Source: an uncultured Bacilli bacterium
GTDB taxonomy: Bacteria > Bacillota_I > Bacilli_A > RF39 > UBA660
Direction: 5' to 3'
DNA: 24,822 bases
Assembly: GCA_948687865.1 (NCBI GenBank)
Contig: CAPQQE010000008.1
Location: forward strand, 1-24,822
Numbering within the stretch: the first letter of the stretch is position 1; each line of letters opens with the position of its first letter. Positions 5,841 to 13,520 of the stretch are shown one piece after another. The notes under the pieces were generated by a model. That model did no database searches. It was not told where the DNA came from and saw nothing but the letters and a program-made list of their open reading frames with translations. Made by a program: the position numbers and the translations under genes.

Positions 5841-8708
5841 ATGATAAAAGTAAAAGGAAAGAAAGTAATAGCAATGTTATTATTAATCTTAACATTGTGC
5901 TCTACATTTAGTAGATTTTCATTTGCAACAGAAATAAGTGAAGCAAATTTGCAAGATAAAGGAGATTGTGGATATCACTTGCAATATTGGAATGCAGATA
6001 AAAATGGATGGTATTATATAATTACAACTTTTGTTACATATCAAAAAGATGGTGTTGAGTATCCAGCATACTGTTTGAATAAAGAATATCCAGGTGTAGG
6101 AGAATACGATGGTTACACAGTAGATATAGATGCAGTATTAGATAATGTTCAAATTTGGAGAACAATAATAAATGGATATCCATATAAGACTCCAGCAGAG
6201 CTAGGAGTTGAAAACAAATATGATGCATTTGTTGCAACTAAACAAGCAGTATATAGTATTTTATATGGTTATGATCCTGCTACTAGATATCGTGGGGGAG
6301 ATGAAAGAGGAACAAAAATAGCAAATGCAGTAGTGAATCTAGTAAATATAGGAAGATACGGAAATCAAACACCTTCAGATGGAACAATTACAATGAGAAC
6401 TTCAGGAAGCTTATATGAAGAAGGTAATTATTGGGTACAAAAATTTAATGTTAGTAGTAGTGTTGATATGGCTTCATATACAGTTACATCAACAGCTAAT
6501 TTACCTGAAGGAGCTATAATAACAAACGGAAGTGGAACTCAAACAAATTCATTTGCAGGAAGTGAAAGTTTATATTTAAAAATTCCTAAATCTTCAATGA
6601 ATAAAGATATAAGTAATGCAATTATAAATGTGCAAGGAAAATGCAAAACTTATCCAGTATTTTATGGAAAAACAAGAATTAATGCAACACAAAATTATGC
6701 AGTTACTTATGACCCTTTTGGAGATGGAGTAGGTAGAGCCACATTAAATGTAAAAACTAATACAGGAAAAATACAAATAAACAAAACAGATAGCGATACT
6801 TCAAAACCAATACAAGGTGTAACATTTCAATTAACAAAAGCAGATGAAACTGTAGTTGCAAATGCTACTACAAATTCAAATGGTATAGCAACATTTAGCG
6901 GACTATATCAAGGAAACTATAAGCTAACAGAAATTTCTACAAATGATAATTATGTTATAAATAAAGCTACTTTTGATGTAAATGTAGAGTATAATAAATC
7001 TACTACTCAAAATATAACAAATGATCATAAAAAAGGAAATTTAAAAATATACAAAGTAGATAAAGATAATCACAAAATTGCACTAGGAAATGTACAATTT
7101 GACTTATATTCAGAAGAATTTCAAAGAGTAATTGGAACTTATACGACAGATGTAAATGGAGAAATTAGCATTAAAAATTTAAGAACTGGAAATTATAAAC
7201 TAATCGAAAAAAATACAGGAAAATGGTATAATCTCGCAGAAGATACAACTGTTGAAGTTAAGTGGAATACAACTGAAGAGAATACTATTGAAAATGAATT
7301 GAAGAAAGGTCAAGTAAAAGTAATAAAAGTTGATTTAGACAATAAAGAAGTGAAATTGCAAGGAGTAAAATTTGATGTTTTAGATGAAAACGGAAAAGTT
7401 TTAGAAACAATAACAACAGATGAAAACGGAGAAGCATATACATCAAGATATGCAATAAGAGATTATTCAAAATTAACAATTAGAGAAAAAGAAACTTTAC
7501 AAAATTATGTATTAAATGATACTCCACAAACTGTAACATTGGAGGCAGAACAAATAAAAACAGTTACTTTTGCAAATGAATTAAAGAAAGGTCAAATCAA
7601 AGTAATAAAAGTAGATCAAGATAACAATGAAGTAAAATTAAAAGGTGTAGAATTCAAAGTATATGATGAAGATAACAATTTAGTAGATACTTTAATCACA
7701 GGTGAAAACGGAGAAGCTACAAGTAAAAGATTAAGAATAGATAAAAAGTACATAGTGAAAGAAACAAAAACATTAGAAATTTATGTATTAAATGAAACAC
7801 CACAAGCAGTAACATTAACACAAGATCAAATTACTGATTTAACTTTTGAAAATGAACTAATAAAAGGTTATATAAGAGTAACAAAATTAAGTAAAGAAGA
7901 TAATCAATACAATGGAGATATAAAAGGTACAAGATTAGAAAATGCTAAATTTGAAGTGTATGATAAAGAAAATAATTTGGTAGATACTCTAATTACAGAT
8001 AAGAATGGGGAAGCTACAACAAAAGAACTACTAAAAGGAAAATATACTTTAAAAGAGGTTGAAAGCCCTGATTATTATATACTAACAAATGAAATATTTA
8101 ATGCCGAGATAGTAAAACATCAAGAAATTGTTGATGTAGAAGCAGAGAATGACAATGTGGATATTGATATTGAAGTTAACAAAGAAGGCTTTAAAGAGAC
8201 TCAAAGTAAAGATAGTATATACTATGATTTTTCAAATATTCATAATAAATCCAATATTGCATTAGACAATTTTACATGGAGTGATTCATTACCAACAAAT
8301 GCTCTAAGAGCAAATAAGATTTATACAGGAACATGGAATGAAGATTTAACATATTCTGTATGGTATAAAACTAATTTAAGCGATGATTATATAGTGTTAA
8401 AAGATGGTTTAAGTACATTAGTAAATAATGAAGTGAAATTTACAGATGTTACATTACAGGAGGGAGAATTCATAACAGACTTTGAATTTAGATTTGGAAC
8501 AGTAAAAGCAGATTTTAGAGAAGTTGAACAACCTAGATTATATTGTGATATGTTAGATAATTTACCAAATGGATTTATATTTGTAAATCACACGAAAGTA
8601 TCAGGAAATTATAAAGATATTTATGTTGAAGATAAAGATGACTGGACTACAATTACTTATTATAAAGAAATAGAAACAACACAAAAACTTCCTAGAACAG
8701 GCTGTTAG
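5841..8708 (+). CDS. Thioester-domain/SpaA-repeat surface adhesin ending in LPRTGC
   Basis: A 955-residue exported protein. ATG at 5841 is chosen over an upstream frame extension because it gives a clean signal peptide (MIKVKGKKVIAMLLLILTLC, cut near SFA) and AAAGGA lies ten bases before it. Residues about 45-230 fit a thioester (TED/TQXA) adhesion domain: Cys78 in PAYCLNKE and Gln135 in TKQAVYSILYG would form the internal thioester that binds host or cell surfaces covalently. Five SpaA/Cna-B-type repeats start near residues 309, 399, 490, 584 and 676; each opens with a strand such as GQVKVIKVD and most end in a Tyr-Lys-Glu strand followed by ENEL, consistent with Lys-Asn isopeptide bonds. 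A distinct domain fills 771-945. The protein ends at residues 950-955, LPRTGC, with no hydrophobic span or basic tail. It is probably the substrate of the sortase at 4384. Confidence 0.92.
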   Translation: MIKVKGKKVIAMLLLILTLCSTFSRFSFATEISEANLQDKGDCGYHLQYWNADKNGWYYIITTFVTYQKDGVEYPAYCLNKEYPGVGEYDGYTVDIDAVLDNVQIWRTIINGYPYKTPAELGVENKYDAFVATKQAVYSILYGYDPATRYRGGDERGTKIANAVVNLVNIGRYGNQTPSDGTITMRTSGSLYEEGNYWVQKFNVSSSVDMASYTVTSTANLPEGAIITNGSGTQTNSFAGSESLYLKIPKSSMNKDISNAIINVQGKCKTYPVFYGKTRINATQNYAVTYDPFGDGVGRATLNVKTNTGKIQINKTDSDTSKPIQGVTFQLTKADETVVANATTNSNGIATFSGLYQGNYKLTEISTNDNYVINKATFDVNVEYNKSTTQNITNDHKKGNLKIYKVDKDNHKIALGNVQFDLYSEEFQRVIGTYTTDVNGEISIKNLRTGNYKLIEKNTGKWYNLAEDTTVEVKWNTTEENTIENELKKGQVKVIKVDLDNKEVKLQGVKFDVLDENGKVLETITTDENGEAYTSRYAIRDYSKLTIREKETLQNYVLNDTPQTVTLEAEQIKTVTFANELKKGQIKVIKVDQDNNEVKLKGVEFKVYDEDNNLVDTLITGENGEATSKRLRIDKKYIVKETKTLEIYVLNETPQAVTLTQDQITDLTFENELIKGYIRVTKLSKEDNQYNGDIKGTRLENAKFEVYDKENNLVDTLITDKNGEATTKELLKGKYTLKEVESPDYYILTNEIFNAEIVKHQEIVDVEAENDNVDIDIEVNKEGFKETQSKDSIYYDFSNIHNKSNIALDNFTWSDSLPTNALRANKIYTGTWNEDLTYSVWYKTNLSDDYIVLKDGLSTLVNNEVKFTDVTLQEGEFITDFEFRFGTVKADFREVEQPRLYCDMLDNLPNGFIFVNHTKVSGNYKDIYVEDKDDWTTITYYKEIETTQKLPRTGC

Positions 8709-8802
8709 TATTGACATTTGAATAAAAAACTATATAATAAAGAAAATAATAATTTTGAATTCATATATTTATATTGAATTATTATTTTATTTACTAAATT
8801 TT

Positions 8803-8843
8803 GAGGTATGGAATATTAAATATTCTGTACCTCTATTTTTTTT
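8803..8843 (+). terminator. Strong terminator after the adhesin gene
   Basis: GAGGTA pairs with TACCTC, with an inner GAATATT/AATATTC continuation separated by a TG/TG internal mismatch, followed by a T-rich tract (TATTTTTTTT). It ends the surface-protein block; the next gene starts 38 bases later. Confidence 0.85.
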
Positions 8844-8880
8844 GCCTGAAATATGATAATATGTAGTGGGAGTGAGAAAA

Positions 8881-10746
8881 ATGGAAAGTATTTATGAATA
8901 TATTAATAAAAGTATAAAAGTAAATGGAATGTTAAAAGATGATTTTAATTTGGATAAATATACTGATTGCCAACCTAATAAAATGAAATTTGCATTAGGA
9001 GCATTAGATGGAATATCATATTTTCACTCAAAAAATGAAGTTGATGAAGAACAGCTAGAATTTTTGAAAAAAATATTAAAATTATTACAAGAAGATTCAA
9101 CAGCGTTAAATGGAAATCTTATAAATGAATATTATAAAAATAATGATAAGAGGGTTTTATCAACTATAGATAGTTTACTAAGTTGGATAATAGAAAATGC
9201 CAAAGAAATTGATAATAAGCTATTATTTGAACTTGCAATATATTTAATGATGTGTTCAATAAATCCTGAAGCAGTAAAGATAGGTATTGCTATAATAGGA
9301 TTAATAGATCTTTCAGATAAAGATGAGTTAGTTAAAGTTATAGAAAAACTTGCACTATGCGATGAATTTACATTATATGCAAATATTGCTTTAAGTAATT
9401 TACCAAATATTAATGATATTAGATTTATGCTAGTGAAGAAAGTTAATGGATGGGGAAAAATCTATCTAGTTAATTCATTAAAAAACGAAAATGAAAGTAT
9501 AAATGAATGGCTAATAACGAATGGATGCGATAATGAAATAGCATTAGGGTATCTATCTTATGAAGTAGCTGAAAAAATTGATTTATTAAAAGTATTAAAA
9601 AGAGCAGATTTATCTGATGAAGAATTTAAAGGTATATGTAGTATAATGGAAGGACTAATTTCAGAAGAGCCTTTTAAAGGAATTTCATGTTATGAAAATT
9701 ATATTGAAATATATGAAGGTTTCTTAGAACAATTTGAGAAACACATTGATAATATTGATTATTATAATATACCAATAATGATTTCCATGTATTTATTTAA
9801 TAAAGAAGAAAAAAGCAAAGAAGATGTAGAAGTAGCAGAAAAAATAGTAGATCTATTAGATGGAGAAAAAGTATATAATACATTAAAAAAAGAAATAGTA
9901 GTAGAGGGAAATAGATTAAAACAAGTAATTGATATATTAAAATATAATTCAAAAATTGAATTAATTGATGAAATATTTGAGAAATTTAAAGAAAATCCAT
10001 TTGAGAGATATTACTGTTTAGAATATTTATTACAAAAAGAGGAGTACGTAGATAAAAGCATAGATATATTACAAAGTTCAATAAATTTACAAGAACATTA
10101 TTCAGATCCTGAAACTATAATGGGGTTATCTGATGAGTATAGTAATAATTTAGTTTTTATTATACAGATATTAAGAGACTATCCATTTAAAGGAACTGAA
10201 TTTATAGTAGCAGGGTTAAAGTCAAAAACGATGCAACCTAGAAATGCTTCATTAAATACAATAAAAGAATGGAAAAATAGAGCTAATATAGATATAACGG
10301 AATTTCCAAATGAAATTTATAAATCATTATTAGAGTTAAAAGAAAAAGAAATAATAAGAAGTTATAAAATAGCAGTTAACGATTTATTAGGTATAAATGA
10401 AGATTTATCAAATTATGAAGAGCCTGAAATATATTGGAATGATATTGACGAAGGAATTAATATAGATATACATAGTGATGAAATAGAAGATTTATTTGAA
10501 ACACAGATAAAAATCAGAGGAAAAGATTATTATTCAAACAATATGGTATACTCTTGTAATAAAAGTTTAAATAAATATACAGCATTTGTTCAAGGAACAG
10601 AATTTGGAAAAGAATATGAAGTAAATATAATAATGAATAAGAATAATAAAATACAAAAAATAGAGTGTAATTGCCCATATCCAAACAACTGTAAGCACGA
10701 ATATGCTACAATCTTATATATAAGAGATAAATATAAAAATAATTAA
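8881..10746 (+). CDS. SWIM zinc-finger protein with long helical N-terminal region
   Basis: A 621-residue soluble protein. ATG at 8881 is preferred to a GTG at 8866 because GGGAG (8868-8872) lies eight bases before it. Residues 1 to about 500 are almost wholly alpha-helical, acidic and repetitive in character, resembling HEAT/ARM-like solenoids, though I cannot define the repeat. The C-terminus is a clear SWIM domain: KDYYSNNMVYSCN, then YTAFVQGTEFGKEYEVNIIM, then the zinc ligands Cys596-x-Cys598 and Cys604-Lys-His606 in CNCPYPNNCKHEYA. SWIM fingers bind DNA or proteins and occur in SWI2/SNF2 helicases, MuDR transposases and bacterial defence-linked proteins. Here no helicase or nuclease motif is visible. 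It sits alone between two terminators, beside the repressor and restriction genes, and may be cargo or a regulator. Confidence 0.82.
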   Translation: MESIYEYINKSIKVNGMLKDDFNLDKYTDCQPNKMKFALGALDGISYFHSKNEVDEEQLEFLKKILKLLQEDSTALNGNLINEYYKNNDKRVLSTIDSLLSWIIENAKEIDNKLLFELAIYLMMCSINPEAVKIGIAIIGLIDLSDKDELVKVIEKLALCDEFTLYANIALSNLPNINDIRFMLVKKVNGWGKIYLVNSLKNENESINEWLITNGCDNEIALGYLSYEVAEKIDLLKVLKRADLSDEEFKGICSIMEGLISEEPFKGISCYENYIEIYEGFLEQFEKHIDNIDYYNIPIMISMYLFNKEEKSKEDVEVAEKIVDLLDGEKVYNTLKKEIVVEGNRLKQVIDILKYNSKIELIDEIFEKFKENPFERYYCLEYLLQKEEYVDKSIDILQSSINLQEHYSDPETIMGLSDEYSNNLVFIIQILRDYPFKGTEFIVAGLKSKTMQPRNASLNTIKEWKNRANIDITEFPNEIYKSLLELKEKEIIRSYKIAVNDLLGINEDLSNYEEPEIYWNDIDEGINIDIHSDEIEDLFETQIKIRGKDYYSNNMVYSCNKSLNKYTAFVQGTEFGKEYEVNIIMNKNNKIQKIECNCPYPNNCKHEYATILYIRDKYKNN

Positions 10747-10758
10747 ATTATAATTCAA

Positions 10759-10800
10759 TAAAAGATGTATATTAATTAAGCTAGTAATATACATCTTTTA
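10759..10800. terminator. Bidirectional terminator between convergent genes
   Basis: A perfect 16-bp inverted repeat, TAAAAGATGTATATTA and its complement, around the loop ATTAAGCTAG. It has A-rich and T-rich outer ends, so it can work in both directions. It separates the SWIM gene from the leftward repressor gene and includes the repressor's stop codon. Confidence 0.88.
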
Positions 10801-11058
10801 TAGTTCAGGCTTTTTTCTCCATTCATTTGCTTCAGCTTCATCAAATCTTTTATCTGAGAAGAATTCTGATAATTTAATTCCTAAAGCATCACAAATATAT
10901 AATAAATTTTCAAGTCGAATAGTTCTATTTTTTCTAGTTAAAAACATTGCAATAGTAGAGCTATAAATTCCAGTTAATTTTGAAAGTTGATTTGAATTTA
11001 TATTTTTTTCTTTCATTAATTCCTTTATTTTTAAAGCTACTAAATCTGAAAAATCCAT
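10798..11058 (-). CDS. XRE-family HTH transcriptional repressor
   Basis: An 86-residue DNA-binding protein on the minus strand. The start at 11058 (MDFSDLVALKIKELM) is preferred to one at 11103 because AAAGGAG stands eight bases before it on that strand. Residues about 9-63 form a Cro/CI-type helix-turn-helix: ALKIKELMKEKNINSNQLSKLTGIYSSTIAMFLTRKNRTIRLENLLYICDALGIKLSEFF, with recognition helix around STIAMFLTRKN. Its gene faces a small gene on the plus strand, and the shared intergenic region holds two copies of a palindrome fitting a dimeric repressor. It is therefore probably a CI-like regulator of the element that also controls itself. The family is certain; the targets are inferred. Confidence 0.9.
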   Translation of the reverse strand: MDFSDLVALKIKELMKEKNINSNQLSKLTGIYSSTIAMFLTRKNRTIRLENLLYICDALGIKLSEFFSDKRFDEAEANEWRKKPEL

Positions 11059-11108
11059 AATATTGGCTCCTTTCAAAAATAATTTTAGCAAAATATAATT
11101 CAAAACCT

Positions 11109-11124
11109 ACTCACTAAAATGAGT
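11109..11124. promoter_or_regulatory. Operator palindrome O1
   Basis: ACTCACTAAAATGAGT has perfect 5-bp arms (ACTCA/TGAGT). It matches the reverse complement of O2 (11140-11155) at 12 of 16 positions, sharing the core CTCA-Y-TAAAATGA. It lies upstream of the leftward repressor gene, where bound protein could control that gene's own promoter. Confidence 0.7.
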
Positions 11125-11139
11125 AAAATACTAAAAAGT

Positions 11140-11155
11140 GTTCATTTTAATGAGC
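11140..11155. promoter_or_regulatory. Operator palindrome O2 over the -35 region of the rightward promoter
   Basis: GTTCATTTTAATGAGC is the second copy of the palindrome, in inverted orientation relative to O1. Its centre is 31 bp from that of O1, about three helical turns, so two dimers would sit on the same face of the DNA. It covers the position of the -35 box of the rightward promoter, as expected for repression. Confidence 0.7.
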
Positions 11156-11169
11156 AGATATGTTATAAT
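11141..11169 (+). promoter_or_regulatory. Rightward extended -10 promoter
   Basis: An extended -10, TG-T-TATAAT (TATAAT at 11164-11169), with a poor -35 (TTCATT at 11141-11146) at 17-base spacing. It lies 25 bases before the small gene at 11194 and its -35 lies inside operator O2. Confidence 0.65.
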
Positions 11170-11193
11170 AGAAGAAGGAGGAGTAAAAGTAAT

Positions 11194-11493
11194 ATGAGAA
11201 GAAATAATCAAGATTATTCAATAACTGAAGAAAAATATGAAATTATAAAGAAACATATTGAAAAAATAGATAAAATAAAAAATGATTTACAAAAGCATAT
11301 AAACTTTGAAATTCCTGAATATATTATTCATGACATTGCTGAAAATGAAGAATTTAATCATATTTGTTTAATAATAAATGTTGCTATTGTTAATAATAGA
11401 TTATCTAGTGAAAATGGTAAGTATTTAAAAGAAAAAATAAAAAGTCTATGCGACATTCAAAATGATTATGATAGAGTTTGTTGGAATATTTAA
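11194..11493 (+). CDS. Small hypothetical protein divergent from the repressor
   Basis: A 99-residue, mostly helical, charged protein (MRRNNQDYSITEEKYEIIKKHIEKIDKIKNDLQ). The frame is open from 11119, but that start would lie upstream of the promoter; ATG at 11194 follows AAGGAGGAG (11175-11183). No motif or family is recognised. Its place directly under the operator-controlled promoter is that of an early regulatory gene (cro or antirepressor position), but the sequence shows no HTH, so that role is not claimed. Confidence 0.6.
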   Translation: MRRNNQDYSITEEKYEIIKKHIEKIDKIKNDLQKHINFEIPEYIIHDIAENEEFNHICLIINVAIVNNRLSSENGKYLKEKIKSLCDIQNDYDRVCWNI

Positions 11494-11511
11494 GTATCTT
11501 TTGTAAAAGGT

Positions 11512-11540
11512 TTGGATTTATAAAAGCACTCTTATATAAT
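11512..11540 (+). promoter_or_regulatory. Promoter of the excisionase-like gene
   Basis: TTGGAT (11512-11517), 17 bases, then a perfect TATAAT (11535-11540), 22 bases before the start at 11562. The 12-bp block GGTTTGGATTTA containing the -35 recurs at the integrase promoter (21249-21260). Confidence 0.7.
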
Positions 11541-11561
11541 TTTATATAGGAGGTGAGAAAT

Positions 11562-11792
11562 ATGGCAGATCTAGAGAATTATCAAAAAATAGAGAGGACT
11601 ACTTTAACAACCGAAGAAACAGCAAAATATTTAGGAGTTTCATATTGGCTAGTAGGTCAAATGGTTAGAAAAAACGAAATTCCACACTTTAGAGTAGGTG
11701 GAAGGATATTGTTCAGAAAAAAGAGCATTGATGACTATATGGAACAACAAGAGAAAATTGCATTTGATAAGCTATATGCAAGTAAAAAGTAG
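11562..11792 (+). CDS. Excisionase-family (HTH_17/MerR-like) DNA-binding protein
   Basis: A 76-residue protein. ATG at 11562 is used rather than GTG at 11553, which overlaps the SD AGGAGGTGA (11548-11556). The core LTTEETAKYLGVSYWLVGQMVRKNEIPHFRVGGRILFRKKSIDDYMEQQ (about residues 16-64) is the winged-helix Xis/MerR-type fold: a TxEEtAkyLgVs helix-turn-helix, an IPxxRVGGR wing and an FRKxxIDxY helix. Proteins of this type act as excisionases or as transcription regulators binding one side of DNA. The element has a second, more typical Xis next to the integrase (21062), so this one is more likely a regulator, or the excisionase of a lost integrase. Confidence 0.85.
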   Translation: MADLENYQKIERTTLTTEETAKYLGVSYWLVGQMVRKNEIPHFRVGGRILFRKKSIDDYMEQQEKIAFDKLYASKK

Positions 11793-11877
11793 TCAGATAT
11801 ATCTAAATGAATGGGGACTCATTTAGGTATAAATTTATTATCGTGAAAAGTAATTTTGTGAGATTAGAAAAAAGAGT

Positions 11878-11910
11878 AAATGCCAGTATAATTTTGTACT
11901 GGTATTTTTT
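11878..11910 (+). terminator. Terminator between the HTH gene and the restriction operon
   Basis: AAATGCCAGTA pairs with TACTGGTATTT (one G-U) around a loop of about eight bases and continues into a T tract. It isolates the type I restriction operon from the regulatory genes on its left. Confidence 0.8.
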
Positions 11911-11931
11911 ATCAAAAAAAGTCGTAAATTA

Positions 11932-11960
11932 TTGAGAAAAAAAGAATTTTATGATATAAG
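11932..11960 (+). promoter_or_regulatory. Likely promoter of the type I restriction operon
   Basis: TTGAGA (11932-11937), 17 bases, then TATAAG (11955-11960). A second -10-like TATAAT sits at 11962-11967 without a matching -35. The hsdM start follows at 12000. Confidence 0.5.
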
Positions 11961-11999
11961 ATATAATAGAAAAGTTATAATTGATTGATGGGGGAAATC

Positions 12000-13520
12000 A
12001 TGAGTAAAATAGAAAGTAGTACAACATTAGGATATGAAAATGAATTATGGACTGCCGCAGATAAATTGAGAGGTAGTATGGATGCAGGGGAATACAAGCA
12101 TGTTGTTTTAGGACTTATTTTTTTAAAATATGTTTCAGATGCTTTTGAAACAAAATATGATGAGTTAAAAAAAGATGAGTATGCAGATGAAGAAGATAGA
12201 GATGAGTATTTATCTGAAAATATATTTTGGGTTCCAAAAGAAGCAAGATGGAGTTATATTAAACAATATGCAAATAGTCCTGAGATTGGTAAAATAATAG
12301 ATAATGCTATGGAAATAATTGAAAAAGAAAATCCGAGCCTAAAAAATGTTTTGAATAAAAATTATTCAAGACCTGAATTAGATAAAACAAGATTAGGAGA
12401 ATTAGTTACATTATTTACTAATTTAGATATTGGATCAGACAAAGCCAAAGAAATGGATATGCTGGGTAGAGTTTATGAATATTGTATAAGTAAATTTGCT
12501 TCAGCAGAAGGAAAAGGTGGTGGAGAATTTTATACACCTGCTTGTATAGTTAGAACTTTGGTTGAAATGATAGAACCATATAATGGTAGAGTGTATGATC
12601 CTTGTTGTGGATCAGGAGGTATGTTTGTTCAATCTTCTAAATTTATAAAAGAACATCAAGGAAATATTAATGATGTTGCAATATATGGTCAAGAATTAAA
12701 TCCGACAACATGGAAATTAGCAAAAATGAATCTAGCGATTAGACAAATTGATGGAAACTTAGGAGATAATAATGCAGACACATTTCACAACGATTTACAC
12801 AAAACATTAAAAGCAGATTATATATTAGCAAATCCGCCATTTAATATATCTGACTGGGGAGGAGAAAAACTAAAAGATGATCTAAGATGGAAGTATGGAG
12901 TTCCACCTACTGGAAATGCAAATTATGCATGGCTACAACATATGATTCACCATTTGAATCCTCAAACAGGAGTGGCAGGAACAGTTTTAGCAAATGGATC
13001 TTTATCGAGTGATACTTCTAATGAAGGAGAGATAAGGAAAAATATGATAGAAGGAGATGTCGTTGAAGCAATTGTTTCAATGCCTAGCCAATTGTTCTAT
13101 GCTACAGGGATTCCTTGTTCGTTATGGATAATGAGAAGAACAAAAAATAAAAATAACGAAAATAAAGTGTTATTTATAGATGCAAGAAACTTAGGTCATA
13201 TGATTGATAGAAAAGTTAGGGAATTATCTGAAGAAGATATTACTAAAATTGCAGAAACTTATCATAATTGGAGAAAAGATGAAAATTATGAAGATATATT
13301 AGGCTTTTGTAAATCCGCAACATTAGAAGAAATAAAAGAAAACAACTATGTATTAACACCAGGTAGATATGTTGGAACAGAAGAAATAGAAGATGATGGA
13401 ATACCTTTTGAAGAAAAAATGTCAGATTTAACCAGTAAATTGGCAGAGCAAATGAAAGAATCAGCAATGCTGGATGAAGAGATAAAAAAGGTGTTAGGAG
13501 CAATAGGATATGGAATTTAA
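12000..13520 (+). CDS. hsdM: Type I restriction-modification system, methylation subunit HsdM
   Basis: A 506-residue N6-adenine DNA methyltransferase. ATG at 12000 is chosen over 11985 because GGGGGA (about 11990) sits before it and the protein then starts with the usual [47 protein letters not shown] helical N-domain (HsdM_N). The catalytic domain shows motif [11 protein letters not shown] (Asp200-Gly207), for S-adenosylmethionine binding, and motif IV, NPPF (278-281), for catalysis. [19 protein letters not shown] before motif I is characteristic. Two HsdM with one HsdS form the methylase, and adding HsdR makes the restriction complex. The length is normal and nothing is broken. Its end overlaps the hsdS start by 11 bases. 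Confidence 0.97.
   Translation: MSKIESSTTLGYENELWTAADKLRGSMDAGEYKHVVLGLIFLKYVSDAFETKYDELKKDEYADEEDRDEYLSENIFWVPKEARWSYIKQYANSPEIGKIIDNAMEIIEKENPSLKNVLNKNYSRPELDKTRLGELVTLFTNLDIGSDKAKEMDMLGRVYEYCISKFASAEGKGGGEFYTPACIVRTLVEMIEPYNGRVYDPCCGSGGMFVQSSKFIKEHQGNINDVAIYGQELNPTTWKLAKMNLAIRQIDGNLGDNNADTFHNDLHKTLKADYILANPPFNISDWGGEKLKDDLRWKYGVPPTGNANYAWLQHMIHHLNPQTGVAGTVLANGSLSSDTSNEGEIRKNMIEGDVVEAIVSMPSQLFYATGIPCSLWIMRRTKNKNNENKVLFIDARNLGHMIDRKVRELSEEDITKIAETYHNWRKDENYEDILGFCKSATLEEIKENNYVLTPGRYVGTEEIEDDGIPFEEKMSDLTSKLAEQMKESAMLDEEIKKVLGAIGYGI

Noticed and set aside
6034..6237. Minus-strand frame of 67 codons inside the adhesin
   Set aside because: It is rich in Leu and His from antisense reading of Asn/Asp-rich coding DNA, has no SD, and lies wholly within a strong gene. 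The same holds for minus frames at 411-716, 3817-4044, 4134-4334, 5392-5577, 7285-7479, 13243-13503, 17046-17348, 17646-17852, 18279-18641, 21037-21240, 21257-21457, 23191-23526 and 24460-24654.
6765..8140. Internal DNA repeats in the adhesin as a possible CRISPR or satellite array
   Set aside because: The similarity is at protein level (SpaA repeats of about 90 residues). There are no identical short repeats with unique spacers, and no CRISPR array is seen anywhere in the window.
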